DNA of 64,000 nt, from the NCBI RefSeq assembly GCF_043641555.1, contig NZ_JBHZRJ010000003.1, forward strand, positions 744,001 through 808,000, read 5' to 3'. The stretch comes from Saccharospirillum alexandrii_A (GTDB lineage: Bacteria > Pseudomonadota > Gammaproteobacteria > Pseudomonadales > Natronospirillaceae). This document shows, piece by piece, positions 51,922 to 61,347 of this stretch. The notes beneath the pieces are model-generated. The model was given only the letters and a program-made list of their open reading frames with translations. It did not search any database and was not told the DNA's origin. Both the position numbers and the translations under genes were made by a program. The stretch's first letter is position 1. Each line of letters opens with the position of its first letter.

Positions 51922-52071
51922 ACTGTCTTGGTGCGCAGAGCCGGAGGCCGGTGTAATGCCGGTCGACTGAACGCTCGAATAAGAACGAAAACGCACTACA
52001 CTGGTAGCCACCAGATGTTAACCCTAACGTTTATGTGTTAACCACAACGACAACAACAAACTGGAGTTTCA

Positions 52072-53052
52072 ATGATGTCCAAACGTATGTTTGCCCTTGC
52101 GGCACTGTCTGCCTCTGTCATGACCGCCGGCGTTGCGATCGCCGAAGACCGGTCAGACTGGCCTTCCAACTTTACCATTGGTACTGCCAGCCAGGGCGGA
52201 ACCTTCTTTGCCTACGGCACCGGTTGGGCCAACTTCGTTGCAGAAAACCTGGGTGTAAGTGGTGGTTCTGAGATTACCGGCGGTCCAATGCAGAATATGG
52301 CGCTGGTTCATACCAGTGAAGTGGCTTTCGGTCTGACCACCATGGGCCCGGCCCGTGCTTCGATGGAAGGCAATAGCCCACTGGCACCTGGCCTGATGAT
52401 GGACAACGTTTGCGCTGTCTTCCCAATGTATGAGACACCGTTCTCGGTAACGGCGCTGTCTGATTCCGGCATTGAAAGCATCAGCGACATTCCTGCGGGT
52501 GCCCGCATTGGTTTTGGACCGGCTGGTTCAACCTCGGATACCTACTTCCCGGCCATGCTGGAGACACTGGGCGTGGATTTCGAACGTCGCAATGGTGGCT
52601 GGAGCGATCTGGGTACCCAGTTGCAGGATGGCCTGCTTGACGTTATCGCCTTTGCCGCCGGTATCCCGATTCCTGCTGTAAGCCAGCTGGAAGTTCAGAC
52701 CGATGTAAACATCATCGAGTTTACCGAAGATGAAATGAACACCATCATCTCTGAATACCCGGTTTCCGAGTTCACCATTCCGGCCAGCACCTACACAACG
52801 TTGACTGAAGGGGCCCGTGCCGTATCCATGTGGAACTTCGCCATTGCAGATTGCACACTGTCAGAAAGCTTTGTGTATGAAGCGACCAAGCTGACCATGG
52901 AAAACAATGATCAGATGGTGTCTATCCACAACTCGGCCAGAACCTCGATTCCAGAGAACTACGATAAAAACACCTTTATCCCCTGGCACCCGGGTGCAGC
53001 ACGCTGGTTTAACGAAAATGGCTATACCATTGACGCTAGCCTGATCAAGTAA
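52072..53052 (+). CDS. TAXI-family TRAP transporter solute-binding protein
   Basis: This 326-residue periplasmic binding protein has a signal peptide (cleavage after AIA near residue 24) and the TAXI-type start TIGTASQGGTFFAYGTGWA. GGPMQNMALVHTSEVAFGLT follows, and the C-terminal region is FIPWHPGAARWFNENG. TAXI proteins deliver organic acids or related anions to a fused TRAP permease driven by an ion gradient. GGAG precedes ATG 52072; a second ATG one codon later is possible. The solute is unknown. Confidence 0.93.
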   Translation: MMSKRMFALAALSASVMTAGVAIAEDRSDWPSNFTIGTASQGGTFFAYGTGWANFVAENLGVSGGSEITGGPMQNMALVHTSEVAFGLTTMGPARASMEGNSPLAPGLMMDNVCAVFPMYETPFSVTALSDSGIESISDIPAGARIGFGPAGSTSDTYFPAMLETLGVDFERRNGGWSDLGTQLQDGLLDVIAFAAGIPIPAVSQLEVQTDVNIIEFTEDEMNTIISEYPVSEFTIPASTYTTLTEGARAVSMWNFAIADCTLSESFVYEATKLTMENNDQMVSIHNSARTSIPENYDKNTFIPWHPGAARWFNENGYTIDASLIK

Positions 53053-53089
53053 TCATTCGGGTTTTATAAAAGCCTTTGTTCCAGAAACA

Positions 53090-53109
53090 GGGTGGCCTTT
53101 GGGCCACCC
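53090..53109 (+). other. Intercistronic hairpin
   Basis: GGGTGGCC pairs with GGCCACCC around a 4-base loop, between the TAXI binding protein and its permease. There is no T-tract. It could protect the upstream message or partly end transcription, so that the binding protein outnumbers the permease. Confidence 0.65.
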
Positions 53110-53138
53110 GTTTGCCTGTTTGGGTATGGGTCAGACTT

Positions 53139-55325
53139 ATGACAACAGAAAAAAACACCCCGGAGTCGACGGAAGTCGAGTCCATTGACGATGTAGTTGT
53201 GGCAGCAGGGGTTGATGACGAACCGATTGAGCCTAATCGCCGACAGTTTGTCGGCCCGATGCTTTGGCTGATCATGGCATTGTCGATACTCTATTCAGCC
53301 TTTCATCTATATACGCTGAACATTGCACCGCTGGAAACCTGGGCGTTTCGTATTCTTCACGTCTGTGGTGCCTCCATTCTCGGTTTTATCCTGTTTTCCG
53401 GAGCTCGCTTTGTAGAGAGTGAGAAAGGTGAACAGGGCGCATCATGGACTACCTGGGCGGGCGTTGCCTTGCTGGTGCCAGCCTTTTATGTGCTGGTGCA
53501 AACGGCCATCATGCAAAATATTCTGTCTGGCGGCACCTTGCGCTTGCCGGTTGAGATGGAAACCTGGCGATTCGGCTGGCCACTGCTTGCCGTGACGGGC
53601 TTGGGCATTGTGCTGAGCTGGTTGCATCGTCGTGACCGAAGCGTGTTCTCTGTGCCAGACCTGGTATTGGTGGTATGCGCCATGTCGGTGGCCAGTTATC
53701 TGGTGATCGTCTTTAATACCTCCATTCGTATGAGCACAGGTACGTCTTTCGCTCCGGTTGGTATTTCGTTCGCCGCCGTTGCCGGTACGGCGCTGATTTT
53801 TGAGCTGACGCGTCGCGTCGCGGGCTATGCGCTGGTGATTATTTCCCTGGTGTTCCTGGGCTATGTTTTCTTTGGTCCTTACCTGCCGGGCTTTCTTGGC
53901 TACCCCGGTCTGAGCGTGCAGCGCTTCTTCAGCCAGGTATATACCGATGCTGGTGTCCTGGGGCCGACCACGGCCGTGTCATCGACCTACATTATTCTGT
54001 TCATTATATTTGCAGCCTTTCTGCAAGCGTCCAAAGTGGGTGACTACTTTGTGAACTTCGCGTTTGCGATGGCCGGTCGCGCGCGTGGCGGCCCTGCCAA
54101 AGTGGCCATTTTTGCATCCGGTTTGATGGGGATGATCAACGGCACCAGTGCCGGTAACGTGGTGTCCACCGGCTCGCTGACCATTCCGCTGATGAAGAAA
54201 GTGGGCTACAACAAGACATCAGCCGGTGCGGTTGAAGCGGCGGCGTCTACCGGTGGCCAGATTATGCCACCGATCATGGGTGCCGGTGCCTTCATCATGG
54301 CTGAGATTACCGGTATCCCTTATACGGAAATCGCGATCGCCGCCATTATTCCGGCCATACTGTATTTTGCCTCGGTCTATTTCATGGTCGATCTGGAAGC
54401 GGCCAGAACGGGCATGCGCGGCATGCGCGACGATGAACTGCCTTCGCTGCGGCGCATGGTGCGCCAGGTGTATCTGTTTATCCCCATTATCATCCTGATC
54501 GGTGCTCTGTTTATGGGGTACTCGGTCATTCGCGCCGGTACCCTGGCGACGGTGTCTGCGGCGGTTGTCAGTTGGATTTCGCCGAACAAGATGGGAATAA
54601 AGTCGATTCTGAAGGCGCTTGAGATAGCCGCTTACATGTCGATACAGATCATTGTCGTCTGTGCTTGTGCCGGTATTATTGTCGCGGTTATTTCGCTGAC
54701 GGGTGTGGGTGCTCGCTTCAGTTCTCTGTTGCTGGGCGTGGCTGAAGCCAGTCAGTTGTTGGCCCTGTTCTTCGCCATGTGCATTTCCATTTTGCTGGGC
54801 ATGGGTATGCCAACGACAGCGGCCTATGCCGTTGCGGCATCGGTGGTTGCACCAGGCCTGGTGCAGATGGGTATCCCGGCACTGACGGCGCACTTCTTCG
54901 TGTTCTACTTCGCGGTAGTGTCTGCCATTACGCCACCGGTGGCGCTGGCTTCCTATGCGGCGGCGGCGATATCCGGGGCCAAGGCCATGGAGACGTCCGT
55001 TGCGTCGTTTAAAATGGGTCTGGCTGCGTTCATTGTGCCCTTTATGTTCTTCTACAACAGTGCCCTGTTGATGGACGCAGAACCTTTGGCCATTATCCGT
55101 GCGCTGGTGACCGCGATTGTAGGTGTTTACTTGCTGTCGTCGGGTGTACAGGCCTGGTTCTTGCGGTACGCCGCGCCCTGGTACCTGCGCATTTTGTTGA
55201 TCATTGCGGCGTTTTTGATGATCGAAGGCGGTATCTATACTGACCTGGCAGGCGTCGCGGCCGGTGCCATCGCTTTCTTTGTGCAGAAGGTGATCAACGG
55301 GCGCCTGGTTCAAACCCAGCCCTGA
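53139..55325 (+). CDS. TRAP transporter fused permease (DctQ-DctM, TAXI type)
   Basis: This inner-membrane protein of about 728 residues combines the small four-helix and large twelve-helix TRAP subunits in one chain, as is usual for TAXI systems. Landmarks of the large part are ASGLMGMINGTSAGNVVSTG, AAASTGGQIMPPIMGAGAF and LLGMGMPTTAAYAVAAS. The acidic N-terminal 45 residues are cytoplasmic. ATG 53139 was chosen since the earlier frame reads through the hairpin region; the ribosome-binding site is weak. Solute import is coupled to a Na+ or H+ gradient. Confidence 0.93.
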   Translation: MTTEKNTPESTEVESIDDVVVAAGVDDEPIEPNRRQFVGPMLWLIMALSILYSAFHLYTLNIAPLETWAFRILHVCGASILGFILFSGARFVESEKGEQGASWTTWAGVALLVPAFYVLVQTAIMQNILSGGTLRLPVEMETWRFGWPLLAVTGLGIVLSWLHRRDRSVFSVPDLVLVVCAMSVASYLVIVFNTSIRMSTGTSFAPVGISFAAVAGTALIFELTRRVAGYALVIISLVFLGYVFFGPYLPGFLGYPGLSVQRFFSQVYTDAGVLGPTTAVSSTYIILFIIFAAFLQASKVGDYFVNFAFAMAGRARGGPAKVAIFASGLMGMINGTSAGNVVSTGSLTIPLMKKVGYNKTSAGAVEAAASTGGQIMPPIMGAGAFIMAEITGIPYTEIAIAAIIPAILYFASVYFMVDLEAARTGMRGMRDDELPSLRRMVRQVYLFIPIIILIGALFMGYSVIRAGTLATVSAAVVSWISPNKMGIKSILKALEIAAYMSIQIIVVCACAGIIVAVISLTGVGARFSSLLLGVAEASQLLALFFAMCISILLGMGMPTTAAYAVAASVVAPGLVQMGIPALTAHFFVFYFAVVSAITPPVALASYAAAAISGAKAMETSVASFKMGLAAFIVPFMFFYNSALLMDAEPLAIIRALVTAIVGVYLLSSGVQAWFLRYAAPWYLRILLIIAAFLMIEGGIYTDLAGVAAGAIAFFVQKVINGRLVQTQP

Positions 55326-55376
55326 TGACGCAATGCCAATGAAGGCGGGCTGATTCAGCCGCGCCGAAGCTGATAT

Positions 55377-55413
55377 CAACCCGCAAGTCGACTCCGGCTT
55401 GCGGGTTGTTTTG
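55377..55413 (+). terminator. Intrinsic terminator of the TRAP operon
   Basis: An 11-bp stem (CAACCCGCAAG / CTTGCGGGTTG) with a 10-base loop runs into TTTTGTTT, about 50 bases after the permease stop. The two-component genes that follow therefore have their own promoter. Confidence 0.88.
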
Positions 55414-55549
55414 TTTAGGGCGTCGGCGGTTGGTTCGGTGATTGGGCGGCGGGTTCAACCTGGTCACTGTCGGGCAGTAATTCGGGTAGAATTGGCTGGT
55501 TGTTGAACGCGTTTGCTGACACCTCCAAGAACTGTAATGGGAACCGAGC

Positions 55550-57373
55550 ATGAAATACCGTACCTGGGGTCTGTTGTTGTTTGTTCTGACCTGTCTGGTG
55601 TCCTGGGTTCTGGGCTCTTGGGTGGGGTATCGGCAGGTGGAGCGGGAAAGTCTGGATGAATCCTTCCGGTACTCCCAACTGGTCGCCAACGAACTGAACC
55701 GCTACCGGCCCATCCCGGAGCTGATGGCGCAGCATCCGGTGATGCTGGACGTGCTGCGCGATCCGGGCAATCCGGAACTGGTGCTGGCTGCCAATGAAGA
55801 AATGAAGCGCATGGCGACCATTGTCGCCAGCTCCGACGTCTATCTGATGAACACCAGCGGGCTGACGATCGCCGCCAATAATTATGAGTTGCCGACCAGT
55901 TTTATCGGACGCAACTTTGCGTTTCGCCCCTACTTTTTTGAAGCCATGGAGCGCAATGGCGATGCGCTGTATTACGCCCTCGGTATTACCACCAATGAAC
56001 GCGGACTGTACTTTTCGCACACAGTAACCTCAGATCAGGAACCCGATCGGCCACTGGGTGTGATCGCGGTAAAAATTCAGGTCAACGAACTGGAATCGCA
56101 GTGGCGTCGGCCAGAATCCTTTTCGGTGGCCGAGATGGTGGTGCTGGACCTCGATGGCGTCAGCTTTCTGGCCAGCCGCCCGAACTGGCTCTATCGGGCG
56201 TTCGAACCCATTTCTGATCAGCGCCTGGCTGAAATTCGGGCGCAACGCCGGTATTTCGATGAACCTCTGACGCCCATTCCCAAGGCAGAGCGTGGGCGTC
56301 CCTGGGGGGTGGGTGAACAGTCGGTTCGGGTGGCCATCAATACCGGTGACAATCAGCAGGAATACCTCAGTGTCGATACTCCCTTACCGCAACTGGACTG
56401 GACACTCAGGGTACTGATTGGTACCGATCAGGTACTCTGGACTCAGGTGCAGTTTTTGATCGCCGGTACCCTGGTTTACCTGGGCTGCTTTCTGACCTGG
56501 CTTTACCTGCGTGAACGGTACCGGCGCGAAGCCGAACTGGCCGAGCGGGGCGTGCAACTTGAGCACCGGGTGGCTGAGCGCACAGCAGATCTCGAAGCCT
56601 CGAACCAGCAGCTCAAGGCTGAAATCCACGAACGGGAAAGGGCCGAGAAAGAACTTAAAGAAACCCAACAGGAGCTGATTCAGGCCGCCAAGCTGGCGGT
56701 GCTGGGCCAGATGTCTGCCGGCCTTAATCACGAAATGAACCAGCCGCTAACCGCTATTCAGGCCTATGCGCGCAACAGCCAGCGTTTTCTGGAGCGGGGG
56801 GATGCGGAAACGGTGCAATCCAACCTGGGTGAAATTGTTGGGTTGTGTGACAAAATGGCGGAACTGACCCGCCAGTTCAAGGTCTTCGCGCGCAAATCGG
56901 AAGGCCCGCCTTCAACGGTCGATTTGCGCTTGCCCATCGACGCTGCGCTGAAAATCATTCAGGCTCAGGACCACAGTGACAGTGTTCAGATCGACTGGCA
57001 ACGGCCAGACTTTCCGGCTTTTGTGCATGGCGACCTGATTCGCATCGAACAGGTGCTGGTGAATCTTGTGGCCAATGCGTTACACGCTGTCGAGTCGAGC
57101 GAGTCACCGACGGTAACGGTGCAACTGGTTACAAAGCCGATGCACTGGGTGTGCCGGGTGCTGGATAACGGTCCGGGTTTGCCAGCCAATACCGAACAGT
57201 TATTCGAACCTTTTTTTACCACCAAATCCCTGAAGCAGGGGTTGGGTTTGGGGTTGTCCATATCGCGGCAGATTGTTGATGCGCTCGGTGGGCAATTGAC
57301 CGGACGCAACCGGACCGATGCCCGGGGGGCTGAGTTTATTGTAGAGCTGAATCGAAGAGAGACGTCGGAATGA
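55550..57373 (+). CDS. dctB: Sensor histidine kinase, DctB-like
   Basis: This 607-residue kinase has an N-terminal membrane helix (about 7-26), a periplasmic double-Cache-like sensor (about 30-290; IGRNFAFRPYFFEAM is a DctB-like block) and a second membrane helix (about 302-322). A coiled coil follows (325-375), then the phosphoacceptor His394 in GLNHEMNQPLTAIQAYA and an ATPase domain with NLVANALHAVE, DNGPG and GLGLGLSIS. It should phosphorylate the regulator encoded next; their genes overlap by ATGA. By position it senses the TAXI solute or a related carboxylate. Confidence 0.91.
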   Translation: MKYRTWGLLLFVLTCLVSWVLGSWVGYRQVERESLDESFRYSQLVANELNRYRPIPELMAQHPVMLDVLRDPGNPELVLAANEEMKRMATIVASSDVYLMNTSGLTIAANNYELPTSFIGRNFAFRPYFFEAMERNGDALYYALGITTNERGLYFSHTVTSDQEPDRPLGVIAVKIQVNELESQWRRPESFSVAEMVVLDLDGVSFLASRPNWLYRAFEPISDQRLAEIRAQRRYFDEPLTPIPKAERGRPWGVGEQSVRVAINTGDNQQEYLSVDTPLPQLDWTLRVLIGTDQVLWTQVQFLIAGTLVYLGCFLTWLYLRERYRREAELAERGVQLEHRVAERTADLEASNQQLKAEIHERERAEKELKETQQELIQAAKLAVLGQMSAGLNHEMNQPLTAIQAYARNSQRFLERGDAETVQSNLGEIVGLCDKMAELTRQFKVFARKSEGPPSTVDLRLPIDAALKIIQAQDHSDSVQIDWQRPDFPAFVHGDLIRIEQVLVNLVANALHAVESSESPTVTVQLVTKPMHWVCRVLDNGPGLPANTEQLFEPFFTTKSLKQGLGLGLSISRQIVDALGGQLTGRNRTDARGAEFIVELNRRETSE

Positions 57374-58740
57374 CTGCCATTGATGTAATGTTTATTGACG
57401 ATGAATCGACGCTACGGCAGGTCATGTTACAGACGCTGGCGCTGGAAGACTTAACGGCACGGGGCTATGCAGACGGTGCCTCGGCCCTGGCCGAGCTCAA
57501 ACCGGATTTTCAGGGCGTGGTGCTGTGCGACTATCACATGCCCGGGCTCGATGGACTGGGCGTGCTGAACCGGGTGCGGGCCATCGATGAATCCATTCCG
57601 GTCATCATGTTAACCGGTCAGGGCGACATCAGCACGGCGGTCACGGCGATGCAGCAGGGTGCCTATGATTTCATCGAAAAACCGTTCAATCACGATGAAT
57701 TGATTGAGTTGCTCAAACGTGCGATCGAAAAGCGGCAACTGGCGCTCGAAAACCGCATGCTGAAGGCGCAGCTGCGGCAATTTGTACGCCCGGGCCCGCG
57801 CTTGCTGGGGGGTGAGTCGGCGAGCATGAAACGGGTGATGTCGATGCTCGACAGTCTGGCCGAAACCTCGGCCGATATGTTGTTGCATGGCGAGACAGGC
57901 TCCGGCAAGGATGCCATCGCCCGCTACATTCATGAGACCAGCCCACGCAGCCAGCACAACTTTGTTGCCATCAATTGCGGTGCTGTGCCCGAAAACCTGA
58001 TTGAAAGTGAACTCTTTGGCCATGAAGCAGGCGCCTTCACCGGCGCTGACAAAAAACGCATCGGCAAATTCGAACATGCCCACAAGGGCACCATTTTTCT
58101 GGATGAGCTGGAAAGTATGCCGTTGCCGCTGCAGGTAAAACTGCTGCGGGTTCTGGAAGAGCGCAAGGTGGAGCGACTGGGCAGCAACACCAGCATCGAT
58201 GTCGATGTGCGCATCATCGCGGCGACCAAAACCGATTTGAAAAAGCTGAGCGAACAGGGTGATTTTCGGGAAGATCTCTATTACCGGCTCAACGTGATAC
58301 AAGTCGATATTCCCCCACTGCGCGAACGCAAGGAAGACATTCCCATGCTGTTCCATCACTTCGCGCTGATCGCAGCCGCCCGCTATGACCGGGAAAGTAT
58401 TCCGCTCAATACCCAGCAAGTTGGCCAGCTGTTACGTCACAGCTGGCCCGGCAATGTCCGTGAATTGCGCAACCGGGCGGAACGCTATGTGCTGATGGGC
58501 CCAAGCGCACTGGAAGATTCGGATAGCTCCTATTCAACTGACGTAGCCGGCCGACAAACCCTGGCCGAACTGGTCGATGCCTTCGAACGTTCAGTGCTCG
58601 AAAATGCACTGCAGGCATGCCAGGGCAGCATAAAAGACACCATGGTCCACCTGGGGCTGGCGCGCAAAACACTCTACGACAAAATGAAAAAGCACGGCCT
58701 CGACAAGGCCCGGTTCAAGGATGACGGCGGCACTGACTAA
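57370..58740 (+). CDS. dctD: Sigma-54-dependent response regulator, DctD-like
   Basis: This 456-residue NtrC-family activator has a receiver domain with phospho-acceptor Asp54 (CDYHMPGLDG) and Lys104. Its AAA+ domain has Walker A GETGSGKD (174-181), the sigma-54-contacting GAFTGA (221-226) and Walker B TIFLDELESM. The C-terminal Fis-type helix-turn-helix spans about 412-450. All key residues are intact. The sigma-54 promoter at 51906 upstream of the TRAP genes is the obvious target. Confidence 0.93.
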   Translation: MTAIDVMFIDDESTLRQVMLQTLALEDLTARGYADGASALAELKPDFQGVVLCDYHMPGLDGLGVLNRVRAIDESIPVIMLTGQGDISTAVTAMQQGAYDFIEKPFNHDELIELLKRAIEKRQLALENRMLKAQLRQFVRPGPRLLGGESASMKRVMSMLDSLAETSADMLLHGETGSGKDAIARYIHETSPRSQHNFVAINCGAVPENLIESELFGHEAGAFTGADKKRIGKFEHAHKGTIFLDELESMPLPLQVKLLRVLEERKVERLGSNTSIDVDVRIIAATKTDLKKLSEQGDFREDLYYRLNVIQVDIPPLRERKEDIPMLFHHFALIAAARYDRESIPLNTQQVGQLLRHSWPGNVRELRNRAERYVLMGPSALEDSDSSYSTDVAGRQTLAELVDAFERSVLENALQACQGSIKDTMVHLGLARKTLYDKMKKHGLDKARFKDDGGTD

Positions 58741-58782
58741 GCTTAAACCTCAAGTTCTGGAGTTCGGGTTGCTTGAGTGGTG

Positions 58783-58880
58783 ATGGTCCGCATCGGATGC
58801 CGGGTATGCCCTTGTGGGGTCGGACGGGGTGCCGCCCACTCAATCCATCCATGGAGCCTAGGCCGCAGCATCCCTGCCAT
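58783..58880. repeat. Structured repeat family 1, copy D (degenerate, one arm)
   Basis: The left arm (about 58788-58822) resembles those of copies A and C (ATGCCGGGTATGCC and GGGGTCGG), and the core keeps CCATGGAGCCTAGGCCGCAG. The right arm cannot be found. It lies between dctD and the convergent cyclase gene and looks like a truncated copy. Confidence 0.65.
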
Positions 58881-58929
58881 CCGACGCGGGTTTATGGCTA
58901 CGCAGTCTCACCAACCCCTGAAGCCAGAG

Positions 58930-61176
58930 TTACTTGCTGGTGTGGGTGTAGGTTCCGTCCCAGTCTAGTGGCATGCCTTCGGCTTCCAGGTCGGTTAGCC
59001 GATTCAGGTAGACCTGATACAACGCTGGGCTCTGGCTCTGGTTGATCAGTTCATTTAGTTTCTCGCGGGTGAGCGCCCAGTTCCGGTTCAGGTAGGTTTG
59101 GTAGGTGTCTGCCCAGAGGGTCAGTTCCTGTTGCCACGCATCCGAGAGCACTTTTCGTGGCGCGATTGGCTCATAGACGGATACCGGTTCCAGTTTGCCC
59201 TTGACCCGAATGCGGTCGATGGGGCGGAAGCTCCAGTCGTCAATGGCGGCATACGTTTCCGGGCCGACCAGAATTTTTACGCCGTAGAACTTGGTCAGCC
59301 CTTCAAGGCGCGCACCCAGGTTGACCGCATCGCCGAGCACGGTATAGGCGCGGCGGAAATGTGAGCCCATGTCTCCGACATTCATCGGGCCGGTGTTCAG
59401 ACCGATGCCGACTTCGATGGTGGGGTAGCCTAACCGGTTCAATTCCGGATTCAGAGTTTTCAGGGTGTTGATCATATCGATCGCGGCTTCGAGTGCATGG
59501 CGGGCGTGATCAGGGTCTTTGAGTGGGGCGCCCCAGAACGCCATCACCATGTCCCCGACGTATTTGTCGATGGTGCCCTGGTGATTGAAGATCGATTCGG
59601 TAATGGGGGTGAAGTACCGGTTCAGCAGATCCTTCAGCTCGGTTGCATCCAACGATTCCGAGATGGTGGTGAAAGACCGAATGTCGGAAAACAGCACCGT
59701 CATGTCCCTGGTTTCACCGGCAAAGCCGAACTCGTTCGGGTGGGCGAGCATGTGGTCGATATGGGCCTGCGGTACATACTGGCCAAACACCGAACTGATG
59801 TGCTGTTTGGTCCGCCGCTCGCCCAGAAAACCCTGCAGTAAATGCAGGGCGCTGAGGCCGATGGTCAGCAGCAGGCTGCTGGCCAGTGGCAGCGCCACTT
59901 TTTGCTGTTGCCAGAAATAGAAGTTCAGCCCGACCAGTAATGCCAGCAGGATCAGCGTAGCCGATACCAGGCCAAGCGGCCCGATACGGCTGGAAATGAC
60001 CGAATAGATGACGCCCAGAATCAGTAGGATCAGCGCTGTCAGGGTGTGGGCAATATCCGGTGTGTAGGGGAAGTCTCCGGCGAGCAGGGCGTTGAGCAGG
60101 GTTGCGTGAATTTCGACACCGGGGAACTGCGTGCCCACCGGTGTTGTGCGCAAGTCGGCAAGCCCAACCGAGGATGTCCCGACCAGAACCAGGGCATTGT
60201 CCAGAACACCCGGTTCAATGCGCTGGTTGAGTACATCGGTTGCCGACAGATAAGGGAACTGACCCTGCGCGCCGAGATAGGGAATCAGCACCCGGCCGGC
60301 CACATCGGTGCGAATGCGCTGGTCGGCAAATTGCAGCCAGTTGATGACATCGAGCTGGTCGTTATAACGTGCGACCGACAGGTCGATACCCTCGATAAAG
60401 TAGTATGCCAGACCCATAGCCAGCGAGAGTGACGGGTAAAGCGCGCTTTCATACTGGGTGATCAGCGGCGCGCTGCGCAGCACGCCATCGCCGTCGATAG
60501 CAGGAACGATAAAGCCAGCCCCTACCGCAGCATCCTGTAACACGGGCAGTGCGCCCGTATAACCCTGGGCTTGCACCGCCAGCAACCGCTCGGCCTGTTC
60601 CGGGCTGAGTGAGTAGACCGGCGCGGGTAATTGCCCGGTTCGGGTTGCCGCCTGTTCATGAAACAGAAACGGCATGACGACATCGACACTGGCAAAGGTG
60701 TCTGCCAGTTGCTGATCGTATTCCGTCAGTTTGACAAAGGGTGCCAATGCCTCTGCCATGGCCTCATCGCCTTCTTGCCGGGCTTGCAGCTGCAACCGCC
60801 GGGTCGGGTTTTCCTGAGGCTCGGACATCAGGATGTCGTAGGCGATTACGACTGCGCCGGCGTCCGTCAGGTTGCGGGTCAGAGTGGCCAGTTTATCTCT
60901 GGACCAGGGCCAGCGGCCTTCGGCGAAGAGGCTGGCTTCATCGATGTCGACGATGACAATATTGGCGTCGCTGCGGGCAAAGTGCTCATGGCTGTTGAGC
61001 AGGTTGAAGCGCCAGTCGTACAAGAGGTAATCGAGCCGTTTGATCAGCGAGGTCTGGTCGTACCGACCTTGCAGTAGCTGATAGCCGGCCAGTGACAGCG
61101 TTATCAGAATGCCCAGCAGCAGCGCGCCCCAGCGCAACCCCCGGGGTGTAATAGTCGGTGACGTCGGCCATGCCAT
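58930..61176 (-). CDS. CHASE2-domain adenylate cyclase (class III)
   Basis: This 748-residue protein has an N-terminal membrane helix (about 15-33) and an extracytoplasmic CHASE2 sensor (about 40-330). Three membrane helices follow (about 345-430), then a class III cyclase domain from about 470. Both metal-binding aspartates are present (VLFSDIRSF and VGDMVMAFWG). The Lys of IDKYVGD and the Asp of TVLGDAVNLGAR fit ATP rather than GTP specificity. It should make cAMP in response to a periplasmic or membrane signal. It is divergent from the VanZ-like gene, with a 50-base palindrome between them. Confidence 0.92.
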   Translation of the reverse strand: MAWPTSPTITPRGLRWGALLLGILITLSLAGYQLLQGRYDQTSLIKRLDYLLYDWRFNLLNSHEHFARSDANIVIVDIDEASLFAEGRWPWSRDKLATLTRNLTDAGAVVIAYDILMSEPQENPTRRLQLQARQEGDEAMAEALAPFVKLTEYDQQLADTFASVDVVMPFLFHEQAATRTGQLPAPVYSLSPEQAERLLAVQAQGYTGALPVLQDAAVGAGFIVPAIDGDGVLRSAPLITQYESALYPSLSLAMGLAYYFIEGIDLSVARYNDQLDVINWLQFADQRIRTDVAGRVLIPYLGAQGQFPYLSATDVLNQRIEPGVLDNALVLVGTSSVGLADLRTTPVGTQFPGVEIHATLLNALLAGDFPYTPDIAHTLTALILLILGVIYSVISSRIGPLGLVSATLILLALLVGLNFYFWQQQKVALPLASSLLLTIGLSALHLLQGFLGERRTKQHISSVFGQYVPQAHIDHMLAHPNEFGFAGETRDMTVLFSDIRSFTTISESLDATELKDLLNRYFTPITESIFNHQGTIDKYVGDMVMAFWGAPLKDPDHARHALEAAIDMINTLKTLNPELNRLGYPTIEVGIGLNTGPMNVGDMGSHFRRAYTVLGDAVNLGARLEGLTKFYGVKILVGPETYAAIDDWSFRPIDRIRVKGKLEPVSVYEPIAPRKVLSDAWQQELTLWADTYQTYLNRNWALTREKLNELINQSQSPALYQVYLNRLTDLEAEGMPLDWDGTYTHTSK

Positions 61177-61209
61177 AACGCGGTACTACCTTGAGTGGCT
61201 TGTCGTTGT

Positions 61210-61259
61210 TAAGGAGCCTCCGAATAACTCCCCCAGGGGAGTTGTTCGGAGGCTCCTTA
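61210..61259. repeat. 50-base near-perfect palindrome in a divergent promoter region
   Basis: Arms 61210-61233 and 61236-61259 are 24 bases each with a single mismatch and a 2-base loop. It starts 33 bases upstream of the cyclase start and lies about 90 bases before the VanZ-like start. A terminator is not expected between divergent genes. Confidence 0.8.
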
Positions 61260-61347
61260 GTCATCAGGATATGGTAAAGTATCGCCTGTGTCCCGCATAC
61301 TGACCAGTACGGTCGGTTAACGATACTTGCCCGGGAGGGTACTTTTT

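Noticed and set aside
51661..52011. 116-codon minus-strand frame upstream of ispE
   Set aside because: It overlaps the ispE start, the sigma-54 promoter and the UAS candidates, and shows no recognisable protein pattern. A LolB gene, expected here in many relatives, was sought and not seen.
54219..55379. 386-codon minus-strand frame opposite the TRAP permease
   Set aside because: His/Arg/Gln-rich translation typical of an antisense frame of a membrane protein; the plus strand encodes a full TRAP permease.
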